Notes: generated by a model from the sequence alone, not told the origin. A stretch of 64,000 bases of DNA from an uncultured Bacteriovoracaceae bacterium (GCA_937952395.1 CALFYV010000090.1:372001-436000), one strand, 5' to 3'; numbered from the stretch's first letter, positions 1 to 9,288 are shown. Made by a program: numbers and translations.

Positions 1-2
1 CC

Positions 3-737
3 AACTCTCACAGTCGTATTTATAGCTTCGTTGATCGTTACCTAAAAGGTGATATGACCAGCCGTGAAATTAACTACACCTTTTCTATAAGGGTGGTTGA
101 AGATTTTTTGAACTCCTATATTGTGTGCAACACACAAGGAGCACATGGCGCCAAGGACAAAATTCAAAGCCCTGATCTAACCTATGGTTCGGTGCTACAC
201 GGAGAAGTCTTCCCGCTGTTGAGTCAGGAAGCCAGGGCTAGGCTGGGAAATAACAAATGGTCAATTTTGAAAACCGTTCTCTATGCTTTAACTGTTTACG
301 ATACCGCCGATGAACGATGGTGGTTCCCCACCGTTTATTCAAGCCGCACCAGCGCTGGTAAATTGGAAAATAATTTGGGCGGGACACTGAAAACTAACAC
401 GACAATTGTTCGCCAATTCGCCTCGTCAATTGAGTCGTGGAACGAATTTTGTGACTTACTTACAGCAAGCGCTGGTGGCTTGAATGTGAACAAGGTTGTG
501 TCTAGTGCTGGATTTTTTGGCTTTCTCGTTTCTGACCGGCTCAGAAAGAAGCCCGAATTGCCGCCTAACAAGAAATTGATTCAACGCATGTTAAGCCATT
601 TCTCTGAAGTGAGCAATCTTTGTTCCTCTCTTACCAACGGTAGAAAGTCCGAAATGATCGACCGTTGCGGAGAACTTACCAAGATACTCACAACTGGAAG
701 GAGATACAGGAACTCTCTTACAAAACGTGCTGGCTAG
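3..737 (+). CDS. Unknown protein, possibly 5'-truncated by window edge
   Basis: 227 residues from the ATG at 54, which has a plausible AAGGTG ribosome binding site. The same frame stays open to the left edge and reads like protein (RIYSFVDRYLKGD), so the true start may lie outside the window. No domain recognised; soluble, with a very basic C-terminus (GRRYRNSLTKRAG). It ends 20 bases before a strong terminator and is not part of the following operon. Confidence 0.7.
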   Translation, partial: NSHSRIYSFVDRYLKGDMTSREINYTFSIRVVEDFLNSYIVCNTQGAHGAKDKIQSPDLTYGSVLHGEVFPLLSQEARARLGNNKWSILKTVLYALTVYDTADERWWFPTVYSSRTSAGKLENNLGGTLKTNTTIVRQFASSIESWNEFCDLLTASAGGLNVNKVVSSAGFFGFLVSDRLRKKPELPPNKKLIQRMLSHFSEVSNLCSSLTNGRKSEMIDRCGELTKILTTGRRYRNSLTKRAG

Positions 738-756
738 TCGGCACACGACAACAACG

Positions 757-790
757 AAAAAAGGGGAGAATTTTTCTCCCCTTTTTTTAT
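757..790 (+). terminator. Intrinsic terminator
   Basis: GGGGAGAA (763-770) pairs with TTCTCCCC (774-781), flanked by an A-run before and a T-run after. It ends the first gene and separates it from the operon starting at 837. The A/T flanks would let it work in both directions. Confidence 0.9.
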
Positions 791-836
791 GTACTAAGCT
801 TCTATATTAAGGATTATGTGAAGATGAAGGAATATA

Positions 837-1772
837 ATGAGTGATATAGAAACTTATCAAACAAAATTAAATGAAATAAGACAATTGTTATCTGGGACGG
901 AATATTGGGAAACACTTGAAGATGACAAAAAATTAAAATTTCAAAGCCCAAAATTCATAGCTTATCGAAAGTCTGGTGCGTATAGGGCTTTAAAAAAGAC
1001 AAGAGAAGAAATAGATGGGTATAAATGCACTAAATGCCATTCAAATAAAAATCTACATTTTCATCATTTGACTTATAAAAATCTTTTTCACGAGCACTTG
1101 ACAGATGGAATAACTTTGTGTAATGTATGTCACACTCGATCTCATGAAATTCGCAAGGGGATTTATAACACATATAAAGGAATAAAAATGACAACTACAA
1201 TTGCTAAAGGCGAAAGCTTGAGTTTTATAAAAAATCAAAGTTGTGCAAAAAAGTATTTGGAATTCTTGGCACATGAATATAAAAAAAATCCAACGACAAA
1301 AAAAACACAATTGTGTGGGTTAGCTGATAAGCTATTTGCAGGAGAATATAATCTTAAATCAGAATACGTTAGACAGGATATTAGATATGTTTGGGGCATA
1401 AAAGAGTCAGCACCAGACAGAAAAACCACAACTTCTAGAAGCTTAACTTATTATAGCGATCCAATTGGTCTTAATGGCTTTTTTGAAGAACTAGGAGTTA
1501 ATCCTGTAGTAATAGAGAAATATGCTAAAATGATGGTTCAAAATGCTAACCAGGCAATTAAAAGACGGGATGAAGGATGGGAAAAATCAGAAAAGTCTCA
1601 ACCTCAATCAAATGAAAAAACAATACCACAGACTTCTCAAACAAATAATGAAAATATTGTAATTTATGATAAAAATGGAAAACCATATTTTGAAATGTCT
1701 GCTATAGCCATAGAAGGTTTAAGTCCGAATACACTAACTACCTTAATTAAGGCAGCTAGAGAATCACGCTAA
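837..1772 (+). CDS. HNH endonuclease-like protein
   Basis: 311 residues. The N-terminal third carries an HNH/zinc arrangement: CTKC (64-67), HFHH (74-77), CNVC-H (95-99), typical of phage HNH nucleases that nick or cut DNA. The remaining ~200 residues are Lys/Asn-rich and unrecognised; they may bind DNA or be a separate function. Start has AAGGA eight bases upstream. It is followed two bases later by a helicase gene, so the pair probably acts in DNA processing. The nuclease call rests on the motif only. Confidence 0.7.
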   Translation: MSDIETYQTKLNEIRQLLSGTEYWETLEDDKKLKFQSPKFIAYRKSGAYRALKKTREEIDGYKCTKCHSNKNLHFHHLTYKNLFHEHLTDGITLCNVCHTRSHEIRKGIYNTYKGIKMTTTIAKGESLSFIKNQSCAKKYLEFLAHEYKKNPTTKKTQLCGLADKLFAGEYNLKSEYVRQDIRYVWGIKESAPDRKTTTSRSLTYYSDPIGLNGFFEELGVNPVVIEKYAKMMVQNANQAIKRRDEGWEKSEKSQPQSNEKTIPQTSQTNNENIVIYDKNGKPYFEMSAIAIEGLSPNTLTTLIKAARESR

Positions 1773-1774
1773 CA

Positions 1775-2839
1775 ATGCAATTATCAAATGAACAGAAAAA
1801 TGTCATCAAAGGCATATTAAACAATATAAAATCAAATCAAACAACCACCCTTGCCGGATATGCAGGAACAGGTAAAACGACCACCATCAAACATATTGCC
1901 AAACTTCTTCCCAACTGGGCAATATGCTCTTATACCGGCAAAGCCTCTAACGTCCTAAGAAAAAAAGGACTCGATTCCTCCACCATTCATAGTCTAATTT
2001 ATAAACCAAAATTAGACCCAAGCGGAGGTATTGCTAAAGATAAAAATGGTAGCCCCATCTTTATTCTCAACCCCGACCTAGGGGCAGAAGGTATCATCGT
2101 CGATGAAGCCTCTATGGTAAATAAAGAAATCTATGAAGATTTGGTTTCATTTGGAAAACCAATCCTCTTCGTCGGAGACCACGGCCAACTCCCACCAGTC
2201 GGTTCCGATATAAATTTAATGGCCGACCCAGATTTTAAACTAGAAACCATTCACCGTAATGCAGGTCCAATTGCACATTTCGCTGAATTCGTAAGAATGG
2301 GATACCGACCTGCTGCCTATGCCTACCGTTCTAATGATATTCAATTTATAGATAAAAGATTCGCAGAACCCCATTTCAACGAAGTAGGTCAGATTATTGT
2401 CGGATTCAATAAAAGTCGTGTTGAAATCAATAAAACTATCAGACAAGCAGCCAATTATCCCGACCGATTCCCGGTCGTAGGGGAAAAATTAATGTGCCTG
2501 AGAAACAATAAAAACCTCGGGCTTTTCAACGGCATGCAAGGTACTGTCGAACATCTCTATTCTAAACCCAAAAACAAAATGACCTTTTTCTCAAACGGAA
2601 GGTCATATGATGTCCTATTCGATCCCAATGCTTTCAATAAAGAACGCCCAGATAAAGATTACGGGCGTGATGATCCATTGCCATTCGATTTTTGCTATGC
2701 TATAACGTGTCATAAGAGCCAGGGCGACGAGTGGGACGAAGTGCTAGTTATAGAACAAAAAAGCGGAAATTGGGATTTCAAAAGATGGGCCTATACTGCC
2801 GCATCTAGAGCTAAAAAACAACTCATTTGGGCAATGTAA
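1775..2839 (+). CDS. SF1B DNA helicase, RecD/Dda-type
   Basis: 354 residues, close to the length of T4 Dda-like helicases. Walker A GYAGTGKTT (28-36), Walker B VDEAS, a GDHGQLPPVG motif (III), and C-terminal TCHKSQGDEWDEV and TAASRAKKQL motifs (V/VI, UvrD-C2 fold). These are the expected order and spacing for an ATP-dependent 5'-3' helicase used in phage replication or recombination. The stop overlaps the start of the next gene (TAATG). Confidence 0.9.
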   Translation: MQLSNEQKNVIKGILNNIKSNQTTTLAGYAGTGKTTTIKHIAKLLPNWAICSYTGKASNVLRKKGLDSSTIHSLIYKPKLDPSGGIAKDKNGSPIFILNPDLGAEGIIVDEASMVNKEIYEDLVSFGKPILFVGDHGQLPPVGSDINLMADPDFKLETIHRNAGPIAHFAEFVRMGYRPAAYAYRSNDIQFIDKRFAEPHFNEVGQIIVGFNKSRVEINKTIRQAANYPDRFPVVGEKLMCLRNNKNLGLFNGMQGTVEHLYSKPKNKMTFFSNGRSYDVLFDPNAFNKERPDKDYGRDDPLPFDFCYAITCHKSQGDEWDEVLVIEQKSGNWDFKRWAYTAASRAKKQLIWAM

Positions 2840-3036
2840 TGAATTGGATACACCCAGTATTTAAACTAAAGCTAGCAGATTATCTCAGAAAAAATAAAAA
2901 TGCTCCTGTAAAACGAATCAAACCAAATTTACAAGATATTCGTGAATTAGCATATCTAAAATGGGAACAAGCCCAACCATCCAATAAGTCCAGTGAAGAT
3001 TTTTGGCTCGAAGCAGAAAAAGAACTCATAGGATAA
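2839..3036 (+). CDS. DUF2934-like small protein
   Basis: 65 residues. The C-terminal half (IRELAYLKWEQ ... DFWLEAEKEL) matches the DUF2934 pattern of a short helical protein with a W..A..EL ending. Function of the family is unknown. Start ATG overlaps the helicase stop, implying translational coupling. Confidence 0.65.
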   Translation: MNWIHPVFKLKLADYLRKNKNAPVKRIKPNLQDIRELAYLKWEQAQPSNKSSEDFWLEAEKELIG

Positions 3037-3040
3037 AATA

Positions 3041-3508
3041 ATGGATGTCTTCGTTTGCACTGCTAAGGAAGATATGAGTGTTTTAATTTGTAGTATTTGT
3101 GAAGAAAATAGAAAGCCCATCACCAACGCACTTGAAAATGTAACCGAAATATTAGGAACAAAAGCCGAAGGTAATTCTCCTTGGTTGAAATCTAGTATTT
3201 GTCAAAGTTGTCATGGAGTTGAGAAAAGTTTTAACTATAGTTATCAATTAACTGCGAACAAAATTCCTTTTGATATGTTCGTTCGTTTTAGAATAACCTC
3301 AGATAGTCTTGGAAATTATAAAATATCACTCAAAGACAACCCTGATCAGCTTGCCGATATTAACTTGCTTAATATTATTAACCAAATCAAGAAAAATCTA
3401 GAAAATCCCAAAGAATTCAAAGCATATAGTTTCGTTAATTTCAAAACAATTAATGTCCAAGGCAATTTAATTAAATGCAAATGCGGAAACAACGGATTTC
3501 TTAAATGA
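3041..3508 (+). CDS. Cysteine-rich unknown protein, likely zinc-binding
   Basis: 155 residues from the ATG at 3041; a better-spaced AAGGAA supports an alternative start at 3074 (MSVLICSICEE). CSIC near the start, CQSC in the middle and CKCG at the end suggest one or two zinc ribbons. No family recognised. Overlaps the next start by four bases. Confidence 0.65.
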   Translation: MDVFVCTAKEDMSVLICSICEENRKPITNALENVTEILGTKAEGNSPWLKSSICQSCHGVEKSFNYSYQLTANKIPFDMFVRFRITSDSLGNYKISLKDNPDQLADINLLNIINQIKKNLENPKEFKAYSFVNFKTINVQGNLIKCKCGNNGFLK

Positions 3509-4041
3509 ACGATAAAACAAAACAAATTCTGCACAGTATGACTTGCGCCATGATTGAAAAAGCAAGGTGTCAACTAGCAGCAAATCTCAGCGTCGATTCT
3601 GCAAGCTTGCTTCTGCAAGAAGCTATCAGACTCACAGAAGAAGTTAATCCAAATATAAAACCAAACTTCATCAGAGATAGAAACCATATCATCTACGGAG
3701 ATCATTATGATTTCCTACATCAATTCATAGGAAATCTCATCTCAGAAATAAGAAGAGATTTATCAAGAGTAGACTTCAGCGTAGAAACCTCTTTAGAACT
3801 AACACAAGAAGCAATACACCTGCTTAGCTTAACAAATGATTATAATGATTATAACGAAGAAGAAAATGAAGAATTAAACACAGGACAAATCAGCCTTTCA
3901 AACGCAAAAATCATAGCACGAGATTTAGAAAGAAGCCTTCAGCGAAGCGGAATAAACAGAATTAAAAAACATCTAAAAATGATGCGCAAACTCGAACAAG
4001 TCCTACAAGAAATACACTCTTGCGAATTCAACCTAACATGA
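3505..4041 (+). CDS. Unknown helical protein
   Basis: 178 residues, mainly charged and predicted helical, with an acidic Asn/Asp/Glu-rich stretch near residues 112-125. No motif recognised. Coupled by ATGA overlaps to both neighbours. Confidence 0.65.
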   Translation: MNDKTKQILHSMTCAMIEKARCQLAANLSVDSASLLLQEAIRLTEEVNPNIKPNFIRDRNHIIYGDHYDFLHQFIGNLISEIRRDLSRVDFSVETSLELTQEAIHLLSLTNDYNDYNEEENEELNTGQISLSNAKIIARDLERSLQRSGINRIKKHLKMMRKLEQVLQEIHSCEFNLT

Positions 4042-4748
4042 ACTACTTCGATATCCACAAACAAACAGCTATAAACCGATATCTAAAAGCTGCCGCACAT
4101 CAAAAATTCGTCGGACTGCTCACCGAATTTCTAGAAACAAAATTAGAATTACTCTTCATCTATGCTAACACCACGGCTGAAACCCTCTGGGTCCGAATGA
4201 CCAGCCCTAATCTCTATTACCATACACCCGTCCATATTCTGGCCCTGCTTAGATTCGCACAACAAAATGATATCAATCTAAATCCAGCAGAAGAATTGGC
4301 GATCTGGTTTCATGACGCAATCTATGTAACTAATCGCACCGATAATGAAATAAATTCAGCAAAATTCATGGAATCCCAACTTCTATCCTCTTCAACCCAA
4401 GATATCCTACAAAGACCAGATTTAAATAATATCGCAACAGTTGCAAAAAAACATATTCATAGCACAGCAGACCACTTGTTAAAAGAAAAACTCAGCTATT
4501 CTTCTTATAAAATTATGGATTTAGACCTTTCTGCCTTTTCTTTAGACCGAGAACAGTATACACTAACTACAAGCCTAATTAGACAAGAATATCCAACTAT
4601 CTCCGATGAAGTCTTTAACCAAGGCCGAAAAGAGTTTTTGATTAAATTGCTCGAAAGAGGACCAATTTATAGAACTGATAAATTCAAAAATGAATTTGAA
4701 GAAAAGGCTTCAAAAAATATAAAACTAGATTTGGAGAATTTAAAATGA
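4038..4748 (+). CDS. HD-superfamily metal-dependent hydrolase
   Basis: 236 residues. H62/H66 in YYHTPVH, then FHDAIY with H92-D93, then NE..SA (103-108) give the metal-binding pattern of the COG4339-like predicted HD phosphohydrolases. Substrate unknown. An upstream in-frame ATG exists, but the ATG at 4038 overlaps the preceding stop as ATGA, the usual arrangement in this operon. Confidence 0.75.
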   Translation: MNYFDIHKQTAINRYLKAAAHQKFVGLLTEFLETKLELLFIYANTTAETLWVRMTSPNLYYHTPVHILALLRFAQQNDINLNPAEELAIWFHDAIYVTNRTDNEINSAKFMESQLLSSSTQDILQRPDLNNIATVAKKHIHSTADHLLKEKLSYSSYKIMDLDLSAFSLDREQYTLTTSLIRQEYPTISDEVFNQGRKEFLIKLLERGPIYRTDKFKNEFEEKASKNIKLDLENLK

Positions 4749-5308
4749 GAAATATCCAGAATATTGTTCTAACTATCTGTGCTGCTGTTCTAACTGCGCT
4801 AATCGCTTGGATAGTTCTATTTAATCCTATTCAAATACCATTAAGACAACAAAAACCATTTGCAGAGATGATACCAGAATATCCTCTCAATATGCAAGTT
4901 ACTTCTTACATCGGAGCACCCGATCTAGACGAATTCATAGTCGATCCAGAAATGAGCAATAAACTCATTTCCGTTTTAACAAAAGTAATTTATAATGAGG
5001 ATTCGCAACAATTTACCTACGAATACAAAATCGCCTATTCGGGGAAAATAAAGGTATTATTTAATTGGACATTATTGAATAAAGTCCAGCCAGTAGGCTC
5101 TCAATCCGCTCTAATTGAATTAAATCCAGAAAAGACAGTTGAATTCACAATTACCAGTGCCGCTCCTCCCAAACAAGCCACTGGTGAAGCTTGGATATAT
5201 TATCCAAAAGAATGGCAACTTACCTCCCACGGCGGGAAAAAACTAACACTCTGGGAATATATGCCACTTACAGCACATCCTGGACCCATACCCAATGAAA
5301 TTAATTAA
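4745..5308 (+). CDS. Membrane-anchored unknown protein
   Basis: 187 residues. One N-terminal hydrophobic segment (about 8-28, no lipobox) followed by a polar, beta-rich domain that would face the periplasm if the segment is a signal anchor. No family recognised. Four-base overlap with the HD gene. Confidence 0.65.
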   Translation: MRNIQNIVLTICAAVLTALIAWIVLFNPIQIPLRQQKPFAEMIPEYPLNMQVTSYIGAPDLDEFIVDPEMSNKLISVLTKVIYNEDSQQFTYEYKIAYSGKIKVLFNWTLLNKVQPVGSQSALIELNPEKTVEFTITSAAPPKQATGEAWIYYPKEWQLTSHGGKKLTLWEYMPLTAHPGPIPNEIN

Positions 5309-5654
5309 TGTTGAAAATAAATTAGATTCTCTGCTCGAAGGCAAACATATCAAATTAAGCTATTTTGATTGCTTCTTGGTGAAATGTTATCTTAATTGGA
5401 ATAACCTGGGATATCATGAAGCCAAAATATTCGATATCGAGGTAGTGCCAACCTGTAAGACTAAGAGAGAAAAACTTTTTTCTGAATGGGTTGATTATGA
5501 AGACCCTGATCTGTTAGCATACTTTGATCAAAGAGTTCAAAATAGCCAGCCCTTCAAAGCCTACGATAAACAAATCAAAAACTTCATTTCCACTTGTAAA
5601 AAACAAAAAGTCAATCTAGACGACCTTCTAGAAAAAAGAAGATTCTTCATATGA
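5295..5654 (+). CDS. Unknown small protein
   Basis: 119 residues, soluble, charged C-terminus. No motif recognised. Overlaps both neighbours, consistent with the operon. Confidence 0.6.
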   Translation: MKLINVENKLDSLLEGKHIKLSYFDCFLVKCYLNWNNLGYHEAKIFDIEVVPTCKTKREKLFSEWVDYEDPDLLAYFDQRVQNSQPFKAYDKQIKNFISTCKKQKVNLDDLLEKRRFFI

Positions 5655-6124
5655 ACAAAGAAGAAATCCTTAAAGAACATCTCATCAATGCTGGCTCCAA
5701 TATGCCTGCCAATCTACTTGAAGAAGTCATCAAAACACTTCAAGAGAAATTATATGAAAAAAATGCTGATGTCTGGGATTGTATTCCCGATGAAGATGTT
5801 GATGAACTTGTCTCTTTACAACAAAAAATTCTAGAAGGCGTTTACGTTTCTCTTAATGAAAGTGTTGAATTTGATGTTCGTATTTTCGTTAATTTGAAAC
5901 AAAATGAAATTCAAATTCAAGCTAGGTTCAGTGAATTAGACTCTAATACCGCTTATGCGGGAGATTTAATCGAAGAGGAAACTATCTTGCATAAAAATCC
6001 TGTAGTGAAAAAACAATATGATAAAGTTGCTAAGCTCAAAAATCAATTCGATGAGCGATTGCAGGAAATAGCTGATAAATACAAGGTTTCCACAAAAACT
6101 ATAATGAAATACATTTACGGATGA
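5651..6124 (+). CDS. Unknown acidic protein
   Basis: 157 residues; acidic N-terminal half, a Lys-rich C-terminal tail ending KVSTKTIMKYIYG that could be a short helix-turn-helix, but this is weak. ATGA overlaps on both sides. Confidence 0.6.
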   Translation: MNKEEILKEHLINAGSNMPANLLEEVIKTLQEKLYEKNADVWDCIPDEDVDELVSLQQKILEGVYVSLNESVEFDVRIFVNLKQNEIQIQARFSELDSNTAYAGDLIEEETILHKNPVVKKQYDKVAKLKNQFDERLQEIADKYKVSTKTIMKYIYG

Positions 6125-6363
6125 GACAGTTTCAAATCAAAATCCTGGATCACCAAAAATATCTGGTAAGATACAAAGTCACCACTCCGGGTAAGTTTGA
6201 AATCTTTTTAAATGAAGATGAGGAACTGGCTGGACTTTTCGATGAAGATGATTGCATTATCAACATGTGTAAAAATAAATTCGATGTTGAATTAATTGAA
6301 CCTTTTCCTGAGAAACAGGATAAACACAAACAAGAAGAACTTGATGCTTTAAATTGGATGTGA
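6121..6363 (+). CDS. Unknown small protein
   Basis: 80 residues, acidic (NEDEELAGLFDEDD). No motif recognised. Translationally coupled to its upstream neighbour. Confidence 0.6.
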   Translation: MRQFQIKILDHQKYLVRYKVTTPGKFEIFLNEDEELAGLFDEDDCIINMCKNKFDVELIEPFPEKQDKHKQEELDALNWM

Positions 6364-6367
6364 AATC

Positions 6368-6691
6368 ATGAGATATTTGTTGATTGGAACTTTATTGCTG
6401 GCTGGGTGTGTTGTCGAACAAGAACCATGTAAACCACCAGAAAAAGATGTTGTCGTCTATGAAGTTAAAGATGGCAAGACAATTCATAGAGTTAAATTGT
6501 ATAAAGATGGGAAAAAATGGTATGAAAGCCCTTGGGCTAGCACCTATTATTACAATCCATCGCACTATGTTCGCAATAACTATCCAGAGTTTACAATTAA
6601 AGAAATTATAGAAGATAAAAATTACGACAGCCGGGCTTATGAAAGATATTATGTAACCATTGAAAAGGATAACAATGATAAGAAGAATTGA
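6368..6691 (+). CDS. Small lipoprotein
   Basis: 107 residues. N-terminal signal ending in the lipobox LLAGC, so cleavage before the Cys and lipid anchoring are expected. The mature part is charged and Tyr-rich, with no known domain. Similar short lipoproteins recur in the right-hand block. Confidence 0.75.
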   Translation: MRYLLIGTLLLAGCVVEQEPCKPPEKDVVVYEVKDGKTIHRVKLYKDGKKWYESPWASTYYYNPSHYVRNNYPEFTIKEIIEDKNYDSRAYERYYVTIEKDNNDKKN

Positions 6692-7151
6692 ACAAGAATT
6701 GGCAGAAATTCTGGAAACAGGCCAAACTCTGAGTTGGGATAAAACTAAGAAGTGTTTTGTTATAAACATGGATTCTGTACCATTTGTTAAAGGTAAAAGT
6801 CTGCGTGATGTTGTAGATAAACATAAAAAAATTACAGAAGCATGGGGAAAATGTACGGATGAAGTAAAAGCAATAGCCAAACAGTTTGGTGTGTCTAATG
6901 TGTCTTCTACTTCTTGGCGAGCTAAAGCCTATAATTGGAACGAAGAAAGAGAAAAACAGGAAGCTTTTGGAATACATGAGGCCCGTGAGGCCCGTGAAGC
7001 CCGCAAGGCACGCCTAGAAGCCCGCAAGGCACGCCTAAAGACAAGTCCTTCGGAAAATTATTGGCCTAATTTTAATGAAAGAATCACCGGGGTTTGTAAT
7101 ATAACCCATTGTAATGGTGAAAAACTCCAAAGGAAAGATTCTAGTAAATAA
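6675..7151 (+). CDS. Unknown basic protein with Ala-Arg repeats
   Basis: 158 residues from the ATG at 6675, which has AAAAGGA upstream and overlaps the lipoprotein end by 17 bases. Residues ~103-120 are repeats of E/K-A-R units, encoded by near-identical GCCCG/CAAGGCACG tandem repeats, forming a highly charged helix. A DNA-binding or structural role is possible but not shown. Last gene of the plus-strand operon. Confidence 0.6.
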   Translation: MIRRIEQELAEILETGQTLSWDKTKKCFVINMDSVPFVKGKSLRDVVDKHKKITEAWGKCTDEVKAIAKQFGVSNVSSTSWRAKAYNWNEEREKQEAFGIHEAREAREARKARLEARKARLKTSPSENYWPNFNERITGVCNITHCNGEKLQRKDSSK

Positions 7152-7521
7152 TTATTCTATTTTAAATTAATTAAACATCTTTTAGGACTAGGAGTCCCAA
7201 GATTATATCTCTATTACATAAAATTAAACTATTTTTAATTTTGTAACACAGAATGGGGAATTTGGGACTCCTATATGTGGCGAAAAAATAAAATAGGAGT
7301 CCCATAAAGAAAAAGGTGGTCCTATTGGCGGCCCACCCCCCTGGGGGGTATTGCTACCCCCCAAGGTTTTTCTCAGGAATTGTTTTATTTTTAACTTTGC
7401 AACACGGTGGACGGCTCGTAGTCCTCCAGGTCCATCGTCACACCCCCCACAACTACGGTATGGCTTCGCATGTCTCGCTCCTAGGTAGGGTTGCCACTCC
7501 AGTAGAATGTACAACTAAACC
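7152..7521. other. Intergenic region between convergent blocks
   Basis: No gene seen. Holds three copies of an 11-base element, TAGGAGTCCCA, in alternating orientation (7189-7199, 7263-7273 inverted, 7294-7304), an imperfect direct repeat of a TTTTTAA(C)TTTGYAACAC string near 7231 and 7387, and a terminator. The alternating elements could pair as RNA hairpins or bind a dimeric protein. Confidence 0.6.
7343..7371 (+). terminator. Intrinsic terminator of the plus-strand operon
   Basis: GGGGGGTA (7343-7350), loop TTGC, TACCCCCC (7355-7362), then AAGGTTTTT. Very stable GC stem close to a T-run, placed after the last plus-strand gene. Confidence 0.75.
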
Positions 7522-7950
7522 CTAGGCTGCTTCAAGCTCGGCCTGCCGTTCGGCGTCGGCATCGTCAGCTTGCCCCTTCTCGTAAGCAGGCGAGCCGTAG
7601 ACGGGCCAGAAGCGGTGCCACCCACTAGTATCAATGGGGCCTTGATCGTTTGCCAGTTGTTCGAGCAGATGGCTTTCGGTGACGAAGCCAAGATCGTAAG
7701 CGATGGTTGCCAGGGCAAACAGTTCAAGCTGGCTGTCTTGAAGTCCGAAGGTGTTGCGAGCGATGCGACGGGCAACGGCACACTCGTCGCAACGCAGCGG
7801 CTCGGTGTATCGTCGGGCGATGGGCGGGCTGATTAGTCGCTCGCCATTCTTGTCGGTGTGGACGACGTAGAAAACGTGGCCGTTAATCGGATAGCCTTCT
7901 TCGGGGTGGATGGCGACTTGTTCGATCAGGCTGATGGCTTGGAAACTCAT
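7522..7950 (-). CDS. Unknown cassette protein ending EAA
   Basis: 142 residues, soluble. One CDEC pair (54-57) might hold a metal with other residues, but no second pair is seen. Start has CGGAG ten bases upstream. Last cassette of the minus-strand block, facing the plus-strand operon. C-terminus is Glu-Ala-Ala directly before the motif. Confidence 0.75.
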   Translation of the reverse strand: MSFQAISLIEQVAIHPEEGYPINGHVFYVVHTDKNGERLISPPIARRYTEPLRCDECAVARRIARNTFGLQDSQLELFALATIAYDLGFVTESHLLEQLANDQGPIDTSGWHRFWPVYGSPAYEKGQADDADAERQAELEAA

Positions 7951-8003
7951 TCGATTGCTCCGTTTGAGTTTAGTTGTCCGTTCCGCACCGATGAAATGTA
8001 CAA

Positions 8004-8222
8004 CTAAACTTGTTCGAGTGAGTTAGTGCAAACCATTCCAATGAATTTGCCATCCATGTTTTGGATGTAGCACTGGCCCATCACGTTCGCTTTAGGGCAG
8101 CCGGGCATGTTGACGACTCGGACTTGATCGCCCTTTTCGACCCGACCGTGAAGGTGGGGGCTGATTCGATCCATTGGAACAGGCTCGTAGCGATAAACCG
8201 AATTGACACGTACTTTTTTCAT
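8004..8222 (-). CDS. Unknown small cassette protein
   Basis: 72 residues from the ATG at 8222 (CGGAG upstream); the longer frame only reads through the upstream motif. Beta-rich, with two Cys and repeated short hydrophobic strands, perhaps an SH3-like barrel. Stop is the TAG inside the motif's GTTTAG. Confidence 0.7.
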   Translation of the reverse strand: MKKVRVNSVYRYEPVPMDRISPHLHGRVEKGDQVRVVNMPGCPKANVMGQCYIQNMDGKFIGMVCTNSLEQV

Positions 8223-8265
8223 CGTTTGGCTCCGAGTTGTTACATCGGTGAAATGTACAACTAAA

Positions 8266-8508
8266 CTAGTCACCGCCTGAAACGTGATTTGACAGCACTA
8301 CCGGCCTTGTGCCTTCGTAGCTACAAAGCGGCAGGGTGGTGAGTTGATGAAATTCGATGTTGCTGTAACTGCCGTTTGCCGAGTGTGTTTTTTCGACTAG
8401 GGCTTTTGCTTCCTCGGCAGTATTAGCGGCCACAATGTAAGTGGCTTCGTCCGAGCCACAACTGCCGAAACAATATGACCCGTACACTTCAAAGATTGGC
8501 ATCGACAT
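8266..8508 (-). CDS. Unknown small cassette protein
   Basis: 80 residues from the ATG at 8508, chosen over upstream in-frame codons because CGGAG sits eight bases before it. Contains CFGSCGSDEA and an NTAEEAKALVEK helix. No family recognised. Confidence 0.7.
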   Translation of the reverse strand: MSMPIFEVYGSYCFGSCGSDEATYIVAANTAEEAKALVEKTHSANGSYSNIEFHQLTTLPLCSYEGTRPVVLSNHVSGGD

Positions 8509-8577
8509 TGCTTTCGCTCCGTTTAGTGACCCATTGCTCACCCCTTTAATGTACAAGTAAACTTTGTTAAGTGTAAA

Positions 8578-8612
8578 GAAAAAAGGGAGTGAGCGGTTAA
8601 GCTCACTCCCCT
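8578..8612 (-). terminator. Intrinsic terminator between cassettes
   Basis: GGGAGTGAGC and GCTCACTCCC (8585-8610) form a 10-pair stem followed on the minus strand by a T-run. It lies after the gene at 8630 and before the next motif copy, so transcription of the next cassette should restart at or after the motif. Confidence 0.85.
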
Positions 8613-8629
8613 TTACCGTGCCGAGGCTG

Positions 8630-8833
8630 TTAGGCGGCAGCGGCGGCGGGCTTGATGTAGGCGTTGACGCCGACCGTCAAGGGCTGGCCGTTGAACTGCA
8701 CGTCGTTGAACACCTTGTTGCCGTGGCTGCTCGCCACGACGAGGGTCTTGCGACTGGCCGAAGGTTCCAGGGGATCGTTGACGGGGATGCGAATGACCAA
8801 CTGCTTGTTCTTCTTGTCGTATTCAACTTGCAT
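8630..8833 (-). CDS. Small cassette protein with poly-Ala tail
   Basis: 67 residues, beta-rich (KQLVIRIPVNDPLEPSASRK, then KTLVVAS), ending in five alanines. GGAGAG precedes the ATG. Followed by its own terminator, suggesting strong separate expression. No known domain. Confidence 0.75.
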   Translation of the reverse strand: MQVEYDKKNKQLVIRIPVNDPLEPSASRKTLVVASSHGNKVFNDVQFNGQPLTVGVNAYIKPAAAAA

Positions 8834-8901
8834 GTGACTCTCCGATTAAAAAGGGTTTTTGTTTTGCCTCACTGGCACAGCGATGAAATGTACAACTAAA
8901 C

Positions 8902-9270
8902 TCAAGCGACTTTGGCGACTGGTTCGCCGTGGATGATGGATTTCTCCATATAATCCATTTCGCACAGCTTTTCAAAGATTTTTCTTTCTGCGTGCGAAAG
9001 TGAATCGCAGTGGATATCGCCAAGCTGGCGGGCGATATACTTCAGATTTTCATGGAAGTTTCCGCCCCCACAATTCAGGGCGACGGCAGGGCCGCCGATA
9101 TCAATCCCGTTTGGCGACGGCTCGGTATCGACTTGCACCCACTTGCCACAGTGCCGACATTCGTTGTTGGCCTGTCGTTGCCAGAAAGAGCCGGGTCGCC
9201 ATTGTCCAAGCTCATGCCCACGATAGGCCACACGTTCTTCGGCCTGATTTTTGAGTTCTTGCAGTCCCAT
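8902..9270 (-). CDS. Unknown cassette protein with CRHC pair
   Basis: 122 residues. CRHC near residue 38 and a lone downstream Cys; possible single zinc knuckle. N-terminus is Gln/Glu-rich helix. CGGAG precedes the ATG. Stop TGA lies at the edge of the motif. Confidence 0.7.
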   Translation of the reverse strand: MGLQELKNQAEERVAYRGHELGQWRPGSFWQRQANNECRHCGKWVQVDTEPSPNGIDIGGPAVALNCGGGNFHENLKYIARQLGDIHCDSLSHAERKIFEKLCEMDYMEKSIIHGEPVAKVA

Positions 9271-9288
9271 TGTTTTGCTCCGGGTTTA

